From Coprinus comatus (lineage: Eukaryota; Basidiomycota; Agaricomycetes; Agaricales; Agaricaceae), in contig JAWPGT010000002.1 of the NCBI GenBank assembly GCA_034638255.1, forward strand, positions 1,426,001 through 1,490,000: a DNA stretch of 64,000 nt, in the 5' to 3' direction. The notes beneath the pieces are model-generated. The model did not search any database. It saw only the letters and a list, made by a program, of their open reading frames with translations, and was not told where the DNA came from. Shown here one piece after another: positions 12,947 to 22,100 of the stretch (position 1 is the stretch's first letter; every line of letters starts with the position of its first letter). The translations under genes were made by a program, and so were the position numbers.

Positions 12947-13375
12947 ATGTTTAAGTCTCCGCTGCCTTCAGTCCTTACTATAACAATATTACTTCTCCTG
13001 CAACTTCAAGTCTCCCTTGCTCAATTTGACGGTTTCTTTAGTAATATGTTCGGGCACCAACAGCAGCAGCACCAACAACAAAGAGCTAGTACATCCCAGT
13101 TCTCAGCATATTTGGATAGCAGTACGTATACTTCAATACCGTAAAGCCTCAGCTGACAATTTCTTACCGATGCAGTTTCATGTTCACAGTACCTCTGTCC
13201 AACGACCTTAGACTGCGTGGGACGACCTTCCGATTGTCCTTGTCCCCATCCAGAAGACATTAGATGTCTGGTTCCTGGTTCAGATGGATTGGATGATGCT
13301 ACTGTTCTATGCGTGAGGGGAAAGCAAGAATGTACAGAGGTGGAAAAGTTGATGAACAAGCTATCTAAGAAATAA
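12947..13375 (+). CDS. LCL2: LCL2-like secretory-pathway protein
   Basis: Two exons (12947-13121, 13176-13375) give 124 residues. The protein has a cleavable signal peptide (MFKSPLPSVLTITILLLLQL, cut near VSLAQ), then FDGFFSNMFGHQQQQHQQQR and a cysteine-rich C-terminus with CSQYLCPTTLDC, DCPCPHPEDIRCLVP and VLCVRGKQEC. This is the layout of Lcl2 (long chronological lifespan protein 2), a small fungal secretory protein linked genetically to ER-associated degradation. The polyglutamine run is encoded by CAG/CAA repeats at about 13058-13082 and is typical of the family. I chose the internal ATG at 12947 because the signal peptide starts there. An upstream in-frame extension of 20 residues is not needed. 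Confidence 0.88.
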
Positions 13376-13515
13376 AAACAAATATATACTAATTAGAGAC
13401 CAGTAAGTCCTTCCCAGAAAACCCTCTATCGAGACTTATATGTGTACCAGAGACGGTTTATTCATTAGTTGGAGTTAGGTCTATCTGAATTCATACAACT
13501 TTATATGAGTATGAG

Positions 13516-14223
13516 TTATCGAACCGAGAATGAATACCTCACTTGTTTCATATCATCACCGCAGTGTTTTCTTTCACTCGAATCAAAGACTATCGTTGGA
13601 GCACCAACTGTATCCTCTTGATCTTCTACTTTTGGTGACCTCCATTTCTCCGGCTCTCCGTTTTCAAGCATATGAAAGTGTGCTTTCGCCGCGAAGGTTG
13701 TCAGCAACACAATTTCTAGGAATGACAACATGATTTGAACAATTTGTGTCCCTCTTGTTGCTAATCCACCGCTTTCTTGTACTACTTGCAAATTCCATCT
13801 CCACTTTTCCTTCATGCATGTTGCAATGAGCACTCCCAGAAATCCGACTATCCACCCAAACGCAAGGATGTAGACGGCCACTATCAACGAGGAGAAATAA
13901 GAAGGCGCTCCCTCTGCTCGAACGGTATGCGCAAGAAAGGGAAATGCGGCATGTGAAACCAATGTGAAGAGAGAGAGGGGTGGTATGATCCAGAATGAGA
14001 GGTATCCCAGATCCAGAATGGATAATGAAAGTAGTATCAACGACGTTAGGCCGGAAGATACATATAACCAAAATAAGCAAAGTGGCAGACCCAATTTGCT
14101 TTTTCTGCTTTTTGACAATGGTTGGGTGGATGGAGATGATTTCCGCAGACTTGAAAAGGCTTTTTGAAGATTCGGAACTCTTGCTGCAAGTTTTGAGAAG
14201 TATGTTTTCTTTGGGGATTCCAT
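13516..14223 (-). CDS. Four-helix membrane protein, function unknown
   Basis: A single-exon frame of 235 residues starts at the ATG at 14221-14223 (MESPKKTYFSKLAAR). A basic N-terminus is followed by four hydrophobic segments: LGLPLCLFWLYVSSGL, SFWIIPPLSLFTLVSH, YFSSLIVAVYILAFGWIVGF and QIMLSFLEIVLLTTF. The tail is charged and ends in VRYSFSVR. The four-helix layout with both ends probably cytosolic recalls MARVEL- or tetraspan-like fungal membrane proteins, but I recognise no family motif. It ends 140 bp from LCL2 in convergent orientation and faces the PEBP-like gene across 469 bp. The product is uncertain. That it is coding is likely because of its length, ATG and coherent helices. Confidence 0.65.
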   Translation of the reverse strand: MESPKKTYFSKLAARVPNLQKAFSSLRKSSPSTQPLSKSRKSKLGLPLCLFWLYVSSGLTSLILLSLSILDLGYLSFWIIPPLSLFTLVSHAAFPFLAHTVRAEGAPSYFSSLIVAVYILAFGWIVGFLGVLIATCMKEKWRWNLQVVQESGGLATRGTQIVQIMLSFLEIVLLTTFAAKAHFHMLENGEPEKWRSPKVEDQEDTVGAPTIVFDSSERKHCGDDMKQVRYSFSVR

Positions 14224-14650
14224 TGTTACGTGTTTCGGTGACCAGCACCTGGGAGTGACCAGCACTATGTTCTGAATTAAACCACAATGCCCGTGTTATA
14301 TAGCATGCAGTATACCCAACCGGTCTGTAACCATAGCGTTTGATGCTCTGAGCGACGCACAGCCTATTTCATTCTGACGAAACATGTTACTTTGAAATGA
14401 TTGATCTGGTTAGAGGTAGTCCGAATTCCCCAGCGCAAATGTTCATGACCTATACTCATGTTTTTCCATTTTTCCCAAACCTATTCAGAACATATGGAAC
14501 ACTTTTGTCGTTTGCAGGTGTGAATACTCCCAGGCCATGCCAATAGAACCATATCGTTTTCGTCATATCAACCTCTGTTATGGTTAGAAATACCTCACGC
14601 TATGTCGTTGGAATTCTTCGAAAGGTGTGAGAGCACCCGTCTTTAGGCAG

Positions 14651-14658
14651 TATATAAA
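14651..14658 (+). promoter_or_regulatory. TATA box of the PEBP-like gene
   Basis: A clean TATATAAA lies 35-42 bp upstream of the start codon at 14693, within the 469-bp divergent spacer. It is one of the few well-formed TATA elements in the window and would place transcription start very close to the ATG. Confidence 0.6.
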
Positions 14659-14692
14659 GCAAGCCATTCCGAGGTGAAGATGGGACACCTGG

Positions 14693-15668
14693 ATGCTAAA
14701 TCATATCACCATACTACTTTCCCTGGCTATTCTTGGTACAGCTCAAACATCTGCACCAAATAATGATGCTTCCTTTCCAGGCGCATTGAGGAATGTAATA
14801 AATGCTTTCACGCAAGCAAACGTTGTCCCAGACGTTTTACCAAGTTTTAACCCAATCGCTCTCAACGATGTCGTTTTCGGGGCTGCAAGTGAAGGAATTC
14901 AGGTATTTCCAGATGAACTACTTACCATGCAACGTGAGTTATTTTTTTTTATCAATCATGTTTAGGTTCCAAAAAGCTGATGAGAAATTTGATAAGAAAC
15001 CCACGACCCACCACAATATTTTATCTCCTCCAACTCAAGTGACGTCTTTACTTCAAATTCATCTTGGGTGGTCACCATTGTTGACCCAGACGCACCCACT
15101 CCTCAAAATCCTAACATCTCACAATTTCTCCATTTCATCGGTCATGATTTCAGGATCAATGCCTCTATAACTGGTCCCAATAACTCAATGGCGTTGATGA
15201 ACACTTCAGAGGCCCTTGTAGAATACTTTCCTCCTACACCACCTTCTGGGTCCGATCCTCATCGGTGTGCACAAAATAAAATACCTATATCATCATTTTG
15301 TTGACATTAGACTTAGATATGTTATCCTTGTCTTCTCCCAGCCGGCTAACTTCAGTATGATCGCACGTTCATTCTTCAATGGAAGTGTCGGGATGGATGA
15401 GGATTCCAGAACGCTCTTTAATTTGACAGAGTTTGCTTCCAATACGACTCTTGGCGACGTAGTTGCGGGTAATTTCTTCTTAGTTGGACCTGATAGCGAC
15501 GACTCCAGCTCAACCATGCCTACATCACCTGGCACAACTGCGGGAGCTCCCGCATCCACAGATTCACCTGGAGGTGATACTTCGGATACGGAAAGGGCGA
15601 TGTCATTGTCCATGACTATTGTGGTGACAGCATTGAGTGGAGTAATTGGAATAAGCTCACTCATATGA
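14693..15668 (+). CDS. Secreted, probably GPI-anchored PEBP-family protein
   Basis: Three exons (14693-14933, 14997-15264, 15317-15668) give 286 residues. A signal peptide (MLNHITILLSLAILGTAQ) precedes a PEBP domain with the ligand-site motifs VTIVDPDAPTPQNPN and GSDPHR, then LVFSQPANF. The C-terminal part is Ser/Thr/Pro-rich and ends in a hydrophobic segment (TIVVTALSGVIGISSLI) without a cytosolic tail, which fits a GPI-attachment signal. PEBP proteins bind phospholipids or small ligands, and secreted fungal members have no firmly known role. The splice choice for intron 1 is an inference: only the acceptor ending GATAAG at 14996 restores the domain frame (LTMQQTHDPPQYFISSNSS), whereas the nearer TTTAG acceptor hits a stop. 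Confidence 0.85.
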
Positions 15669-15801
15669 TGCTTCATCGATGAAAGGGTTGATAGTCTTGG
15701 TAATCTACTATACAAAAATCGGAATGTTGTAAAGAACCTGCGTTGTCACTTTAAGATTGGGATTTCTTCGTTAACTAAGTAAACAAGCACCTCGACTTCC
15801 A

Positions 15802-16567
15802 TCACTCTGTTGTCTTCTTTTTCTTCTCCTCTACAATCTCGATGTTATCTTCAGGGACACCTTTCAAGACTCCAACACCGGCTTCCAGCATCTCCAAAAT
15901 CTCATCAGCAACATCGCCTTGAACAATAATCTCCTCTCCACCAGTTAAAGTTTTCGTCACAGATGCGCCGGTAGCGAACTTGGATGCCAACTGCTTGGCG
16001 GCCTTTTTGAGATCGATAGAGAATGCTTCAAGACCAGAGATGGCAGTAACATGTTTACGCTTAGCGCGCTCGATACGTCTGATGATGACTTGTGAAGCAA
16101 GTTTTTTCTTCAATGCTGCATCTGCCTTAGCTTCCGCTTTAGCCTCTTTCTTTGCCGTATCTTGTTCAAGTTTCGCCTGAGCTTCAAGGCTTAGAGTACC
16201 GATCTTGGATTGCAGAGCCTCTATAATATGGCTCAGTTGTTTCATGAAATTTCTTGACCAGGAAAGACCATGTACCATCGGAATAAAATTGGTCGTAGAG
16301 TTCTTCATTAGTTTCCTTAAGCCACTCTTTACAACGAGTTAAGCTACTCCCAAACTCGCAATATTCCACTGGGAAGGTACAAACTGGAACAGATACTATA
16401 CTTCAGATTTCAGCTAAAGATGTTGCTCTAGTGGACATACCATTGCAATAGAGAACTTGTATTGGAGCCCTAGGCTCAGGTGCTGGTTCTGGTTCTGCTG
16501 CAGGGGCTTCAGATTCAGGTGCCTGCGGTTGTTGTTGTTGCTGTGCGCGATTATTCTTTCTGCCCAT
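15802..16567 (-). CDS. TMA22: Translation machinery-associated protein 22 (DENR/DRP1 homologue)
   Basis: Three exons (16567-16441, 16383-16276, 16220-15802) give 217 residues. The N-terminus MGRKNNRAQQQQPQ is followed by a cysteine cluster (LYCNVCTFPVEYCEF..TRC), a Lys/Ala/Glu-rich helical linker, and a C-terminal SUI1 domain (KRKHVTAISGLEAF, IDLKKAAKQLASKFATG, DEILEML). This order matches TMA22/DENR, which with Tma20/MCT-1 recycles 40S subunits and assists reinitiation. The tail ends in a run of lysines (EEKKKKTTE), common in fungal members. The open frame extending past 16220 towards 16308 is intron and was excluded. Confidence 0.93.
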
Positions 16568-16727
16568 GGTGGTTTATTGCGAAATGGTTGATGTGGTATT
16601 CAGTTTGTGATGACATCTCCCATCGTTATCTTATCTTATCTCATTGTTCATTAACACTACACAGGGTCGGGCTACAGTTACAGAGGTTTGATAGAAGATT
16701 CAAAGCATATTTAAAGGTCTGAAGACC

Positions 16728-17150
16728 TTATCTCCCCTCGGGTTTCCTCCCTTTGGCATCTGAACCAGCCGGTCCTTCACCTGGATGACTAGTTGATTCT
16801 CCTTTGTCCGCTGGCCAACTCGATCTCCCACCATACCTCAACCTCTGACCTTCAGACTCCTTGGAAGCATAAGGTTGCTCACTCGTATTCATACTAACAT
16901 ACTCAGAAGTTCTAACACCCGCACGGCTCCACTGCCCTGAAGGTGCCTCATAAGGCTTCTGCACATTTTCACTGTCTGGGTCGATTCGATGCACTTGGCT
17001 ATCGAGTGGAGGGGTAGTGTCCACATCCTTTGCATACGAGTCTGTGGTATGTACCGTATTCTTGGTGGCAGCGGGAAAGCCACGCAATGTGGTTTGATGG
17101 AAGCGACGGCAAATAGGGGTCAAAGTGGGTCGGGAAAATACAGACAGCAT
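16728..17150 (-). CDS. Small protein with mitochondrial-type presequence, function unknown
   Basis: A single-exon frame of 140 residues starts at the ATG at 17148-17150. The N-terminus (MLSVFSRPTLTPICRRFHQ) is rich in Arg/Ser with no acidic residues, as in mitochondrial targeting peptides. The rest is polar, with many Pro, Gly, Ser and charged residues (GQWSRAGVRTSEYVSMN, RYGGRSSWPADKGE, EGPAGSDAKGRKPEG). I do not recognise the family, although the SGQWSRAG...SMNTSEQPYA stretch looks conserved in style rather than random. Upstream in-frame sequence to 17288 lacks an ATG and is ignored. The coding call is supported by ATG, length and composition only. Confidence 0.55.
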   Translation of the reverse strand: MLSVFSRPTLTPICRRFHQTTLRGFPAATKNTVHTTDSYAKDVDTTPPLDSQVHRIDPDSENVQKPYEAPSGQWSRAGVRTSEYVSMNTSEQPYASKESEGQRLRYGGRSSWPADKGESTSHPGEGPAGSDAKGRKPEGR

Positions 17151-17788
17151 CTGTTGGTGAAATGAGACACGTACTTTCCGAATTATGTACAAGAACTCAC
17201 CGTATGTTTGCTTTGGTTGCTGAGGGAGAGTCTGAGGTGTTGTGACTTTAGCATTCTCATGTCTCTGTACTTGTTCTTCTATTCGCACGCAGGGACCATG
17301 ACGTCAAGACCCCAGCAGTTGCATAATTTGCAATGGAGCAATTACAGTGTGTTTGAGGAAATGATAAACAGATAATGTCACTAAGAGTATATGTTAACAT
17401 GGATACTAAATTTCCGAGGTCAACTGCAAGAACTATATGCTGAGTGCATATTTGGAGACAAATCGGGAAAGGTATAGAATGAAAACCGTATGTGTCGTAA
17501 ATAGGAAGAGAAAAGGAAGACAGAAAGGGTGGAGTAACAAGGTGAGAAAAAGATCGTCGACTTCGTAAGAGAACCAAGAAAATGTTTTGTACAAAAGATG
17601 GGCAAGATACAGGCAACGAGAATTTTAGGAATATCAGACTGAGAAAATAAGAAAAGAATAAAAAGTAAGATAGATATTTGGTCCTTGATGTGAGCGATAG
17701 GATAATGTGTAGGATGGCGTCAATGCTGGTCGATAGAATGGATGTATGATTGTGGGGGAAAGCAAACCACTTGAGATGACAAATGCAT
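17151..17788. other. Intergenic region between two minus-strand genes
   Basis: About 640 bp holding the 3' UTR of the Ser/Pro-rich gene and the promoter of the small mitochondrial-type gene. A minus-strand open frame covering much of it (17257-17814) codes for a leucine/serine/phenylalanine-rich string without family likeness and is not called. Confidence 0.5.
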
Positions 17789-18906
17789 CTAGTCGTTATA
17801 TGGTTCGCCATCAACTTCTTCTTCTAGGGCTCTGCGTCTTGCTTTACGCTGCTCTTTCGAAGGTGGCTGACTTGATTTTCTTGAACCAGTACCTTCAGAT
17901 ATGCCGAATATAGACATATGCCTAGGTCTCAACATATCGCAATCCTTTGGCGATGGGTCCTGTGGAGGTGAAGCGGGTAGTGAAAAGGACTTGACACCAG
18001 GGGGAGAAAAAAGTTGCGTTTTTTCCGACACAGGTGCTGTAGCAACTTGGCGCAATTTCTTTCGTGGAGGGAGGTTCTCCTTCACCATCTCCATTTCATC
18101 ATTTGACTCTTGATCAATATCGGAGTCTCCATCAATATGATTCTCAAGCGGTGTGAGTATTGATGGCGATGTAGGCACGGGAGAAGACGAATTGCGAAGG
18201 GTAGGAATAAAGATATGAGGATCTTGATAAACGGAGAAACCAGGGTAGTGAATAGACTGTGGGTCAACGGGTGGAGGTAGTTCACGGGGAATACAAGTGA
18301 GTTTAAGGTGATGTTGGGGTTGTGATGAAGTAGACCATGAGGGCGAAGGCAAAGACTGGTTTGGGATAGCTGAGAATGTGTTCGTGAAGATGATGGCGTA
18401 GAAAATTCCTCCAATTCCAGGTTCCTTTGTCTTGAACGCGATCCTGATTGAATCTGTGGTGATAACGCCAACTGTCGACTTAGGTACTCGGTTTCCTTGG
18501 AAGATGTCGCCATTACGTGGAGAGGCGCCCTGCTTCCAACAGCAACACCCTTCGGGGTCCCAAAGTCCAATTTTCGTGCAGGACTGTCGGGGCCTGTCAA
18601 AGCTGTCGTGAACCTCGAGACAGTGATATGTTGATGATATTGGGGTGTTTTAACAGATTTTCCCGAAGAACTAGCAGTGGATACAGAGCCTGAAAGAGGA
18701 CTTTTAACACCAAAATGACCCTCCTCGCTAAGTATACGGCGCTTCGCTGGGCTGTAAAGGGCTGGTGTACCGGGTGAAATGGGTCGCTTAGTATTTGAAC
18801 CAAGCTTGGACACTATGAGTGGAGCAACGAAGTGATCAAGCGGGAGTTCTAGCAGAGGTCCACGATTACTGAGGCGTGTGTTTCTTGACGAGGAGGGAGA
18901 GGCCAT
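17789..18906 (-). CDS. Ser/Pro-rich, probably nuclear protein; one splice junction unresolved
   Basis: Two long overlapping minus-strand frames belong to one gene. The first starts at the ATG at 18904-18906 (MASPSSSRNTRLSNRGPLL) and is rich in SP/TP sites and basic clusters (SPAKRRILSEEG, SPARKLDFGTPKG). The second ends at 17789 and contains ELPPPVDPQSIHYPGFSVY, NLPPRKKLRQVAT, LFSPPGVKSFSLPASPP and a final KEQRKARRRALEEEVDGEPY. The many S/T-P sites and KRR or RKKLR clusters suggest a CDK-phosphorylated nuclear protein. I recognise no family. The frames must be joined by an intron between about 18300 and 18450. One in-frame option is a 68-nt intron with a GTTCAAG donor and CTCAG acceptor, and another is a 38-nt intron with a GTATTC donor. 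Neither is convincing. Confidence 0.6.
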
Positions 18907-19184
18907 GGGTGTCGGTGTCCAAGCAGAGAAAAACAAGGCAATCTGTCAACTCCAACTTGCACATTGAATGCCGCGTGTTTGCCAGCCACTTTCCCACAGT
19001 GTCACAGACGCGTGACGTAACGCGTTTTATGAGCCCAAAATATGTCACCCTTAAATCTAAGAAGTGCCCCACAAACTTGAAATTGATTGATTAGCGCCTA
19101 GCAGTATAACAAATTGGGATGTCCCTAAGTATAAGTATACACAAAATTAGGTTACTTTTGTTGTCATCGGTCCCTATCTTATTT

Positions 19185-22100
19185 TCATACTGGCATGACA
19201 ACATCAAATACTCCTGTCCCTGTCGCGTTTGGTCTTCCAAGCACAATATTTCCTGATGGTGAAGAGAGATCATCAAAGTCTCCATACAGCGTAGCGTCAG
19301 ACAGGAAGGATGCAGTTGTCTCGTACGAGGCCTTGAGCAATGGCGATGGGTTGGTAGAAATACCCTTACGATTGAAGGGCTTGTAGCCACCTTCAAAGGT
19401 CTGTGTATATGTTTAGCCAAGTCGTGACCAAGGGGTTGTAATACGACTTACCATGTAGTCAGCTATCAACTCGAGATGGCGCCTGTCCACCTGGATGTTG
19501 TAGGCACCGAATACACCACCCATTTCTTGCAGAATGGCTGCGCGAGCCATCTCTACTCCGTATGTCTTGAGGATGCCATAGATATCGTTGGAATAGATCT
19601 CGTCATCTTGAAGAATGCTTTCTCCAGAATTTGCTGCGAACTCCCACATCCCGCGCAAATTGGAGCCATTAGTGGTAACCTGAAATAGAAGACAATCAAG
19701 ATCAGACAAATCAAACAATATAAAACACTCTTACAGTTTTGGGCTTGTCCCCCTTTTTGTCATTGTCATCCTTCACTAGGAAGCAGTCCGCAATTCCAGG
19801 AATTTCGCGGATTACAGTTCCACGGCATGTTCGTTCCACAATACCGACAAACAACAGTTTGGGCATATCAGTAGTGAACTATTGGATCATGTCAGTTCAA
19901 CCTTAGAGAGAGGGTTCAATATGAAGGTTTACCTCGAGCTCGAATGTGCACCGTGATGGCGAGAAATTGAATGAAGTCGCATGGTTCAAATGTGCCGTGA
20001 AGTTGTCTGCAACCCGACTAACTTCGCCCTCAAACGAAGAGTGTTTCTTCTTCTTCTTCTTGGCATTGCTGCTATCAACATCTATCTCGCTATCGTCAGC
20101 ATATGCAGCCTCTATCTCGGCATCTTCAAATTCGCCCATATCATCGTCACTCTCGTCACTCTCGTACGATGCTTGCTGTTTCTTCTGCCTTGCCCGTTTC
20201 TCATCATCCGCATCACCATCACCAACCTCACTTTCACTATCTTCATCATCCGCTCCCTTCTTCCTTGAGGTCTCTTCGCCCTCCTCCTCGGCATCATCAC
20301 CCCCCTCTGTGTTTTTGGCCTTTTTACCCTTTCCAAGCTCCGAGATCTGGCTTCTCAAATCAGCATCCAACCGTTTCATCTCATTTGTGATTTCTTTCTT
20401 CAACGTCAAGGGGAAACGGACAGAAAAGACGTTCAAGATTTCCAAGGGTTGAACATCATACTCCTGCACATATTCTTCCTCCGGGAAGAAATGGATATCA
20501 ATAGTGAATACTGTACGCCTAGCTTGGCCTTCAACCTTGGACGTTTCGCGTACAACAACATTGTCCACTATTTGAGATAGGGCGACACGACTGGCTCGTT
20601 TGCAGAACTGATCAATCTCAGCTTGAGGAATTCCAGCACGGAGTTTCAAAATCATAGAAGGTGTCTTCGGTTTCTGAGAAGCAGTCATAACGATTTCACG
20701 TAGACGCGGGATACCAAGTGTAACGTTGGCGGCACCATGTCCTAAAATGAAAGTCAGAAAGGAAATAGACTTCTAATGAAACAGCATACCGGCGAAATGG
20801 AAAGTGTTTAGTGTCATTTGCGTCGACGGCTCACCAACACTATCATGAAAAATTAATAAGGGACAGCTACCTAGGAAACATAAACAGGAACATACCCTTG
20901 AGAGGCCAATAAACCAACAGCTTCACCAGGTTCAACAAGACTACGCATATATTTGACATTTGTCAGTAGCTTGAAGTTGAATGCCAACATCTTATCGTGC
21001 CGCCTCTTGAAGAATTCGGCATCCTCTCCCTTCTTTATGAGCAAATTGCTTGGGTTTGTTTTCATGTATTTTTCAACCGCCAGCGCAAATTGCTCTGAAG
21101 TAGCACCCAGGTATCTACTTGGGTTATACAAGGCCAATGCAGGATCATACTTATCCCTTTTAGAACGCTTTCCCCTCTCCTCCTTCTCGGCAGACCTCTT
21201 GAGTACTTTTTTCATGTATGAAATTGCCATGGAATCATCGACTATGTCAGCAACGCGACCGGGTTGTAAGCGGATGACCAAGGATTCCTCGTTCTGGGCC
21301 AGGAAGTCGAATTGATACAAGTGCTTCTGCTTCGTCACATCGAGAGCATCACCACCATACGCGAATTGGTATATAGAGTTATCGCTTCCTCGAACGGTAT
21401 GATCGTAATGCACACGGATGCCCTCCAAATGCTTAATCAAACACCTCTGAAGGTAACCAGAACGGGAGGTCTTAACGGCTGTGTCAATCAATCCTTCACG
21501 ACCAGCCATACAATGGAAATAGAACTCTTGCGGTTTGATACCAGTCAAGAATCGACTTGCAACATATCCACCAGCAATAGCTTTGGTTTCGAAAGCCCGG
21601 AAAGAGGGAAGAGTCTTCCCACTGACCATCACAGGTACACGACGACCTTCTAGTTCCTGTTGACCCAAACCACACGAAATTTGACGGGCATTCACAGCAG
21701 AACCTTTAGCACCAGATTGAGTCATAGCCTGCATGTGGTTGTGGGGGAACTTCCGCAATAGCTTGTGAGGTAGACAGGTGTCAGATATTGACGCAGTAAG
21801 TTTGTTCAGCTTGCTCTTGACAGTCATATCAAGGCCGGCCATCTTGTTATCGTCGCGTAAGACACCTCGGAGAAGCGATTCCAATTCTGCGGGTATTTCA
21901 TCTATAGGAGTATCCGCAAGAGATGGGAAGTTATCAATGGCAGCTTCTGTACCCCAGTTCTTCCCACTCTCCAGTATTTCGAGCCGTTTTCGGTCACCCT
22001 CTGGTGTTAAGATGAGGTCGTCCATACGACAAGTGAATGCACGATGCTGTAGGAATTTAGTGAACAAACGACTCAGGACACCCAGCAATTTGCCTGCGAC

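Noticed and set aside
17257..17814. Minus-strand frame of 185 residues
   Set aside because: Leu/Ser/Phe/Ile-rich without family motif, overlaps the coding end of the Ser/Pro-rich gene in another frame, and has no supporting structure. It is likely 3' UTR.
19946..20452. Plus-strand open frame with long Ser/Phe-rich product
   Set aside because: It is the complement of the acidic/lysine-rich part of RPA190. Its composition (runs of S and F) mirrors GAA/GAT codons on the coding strand.
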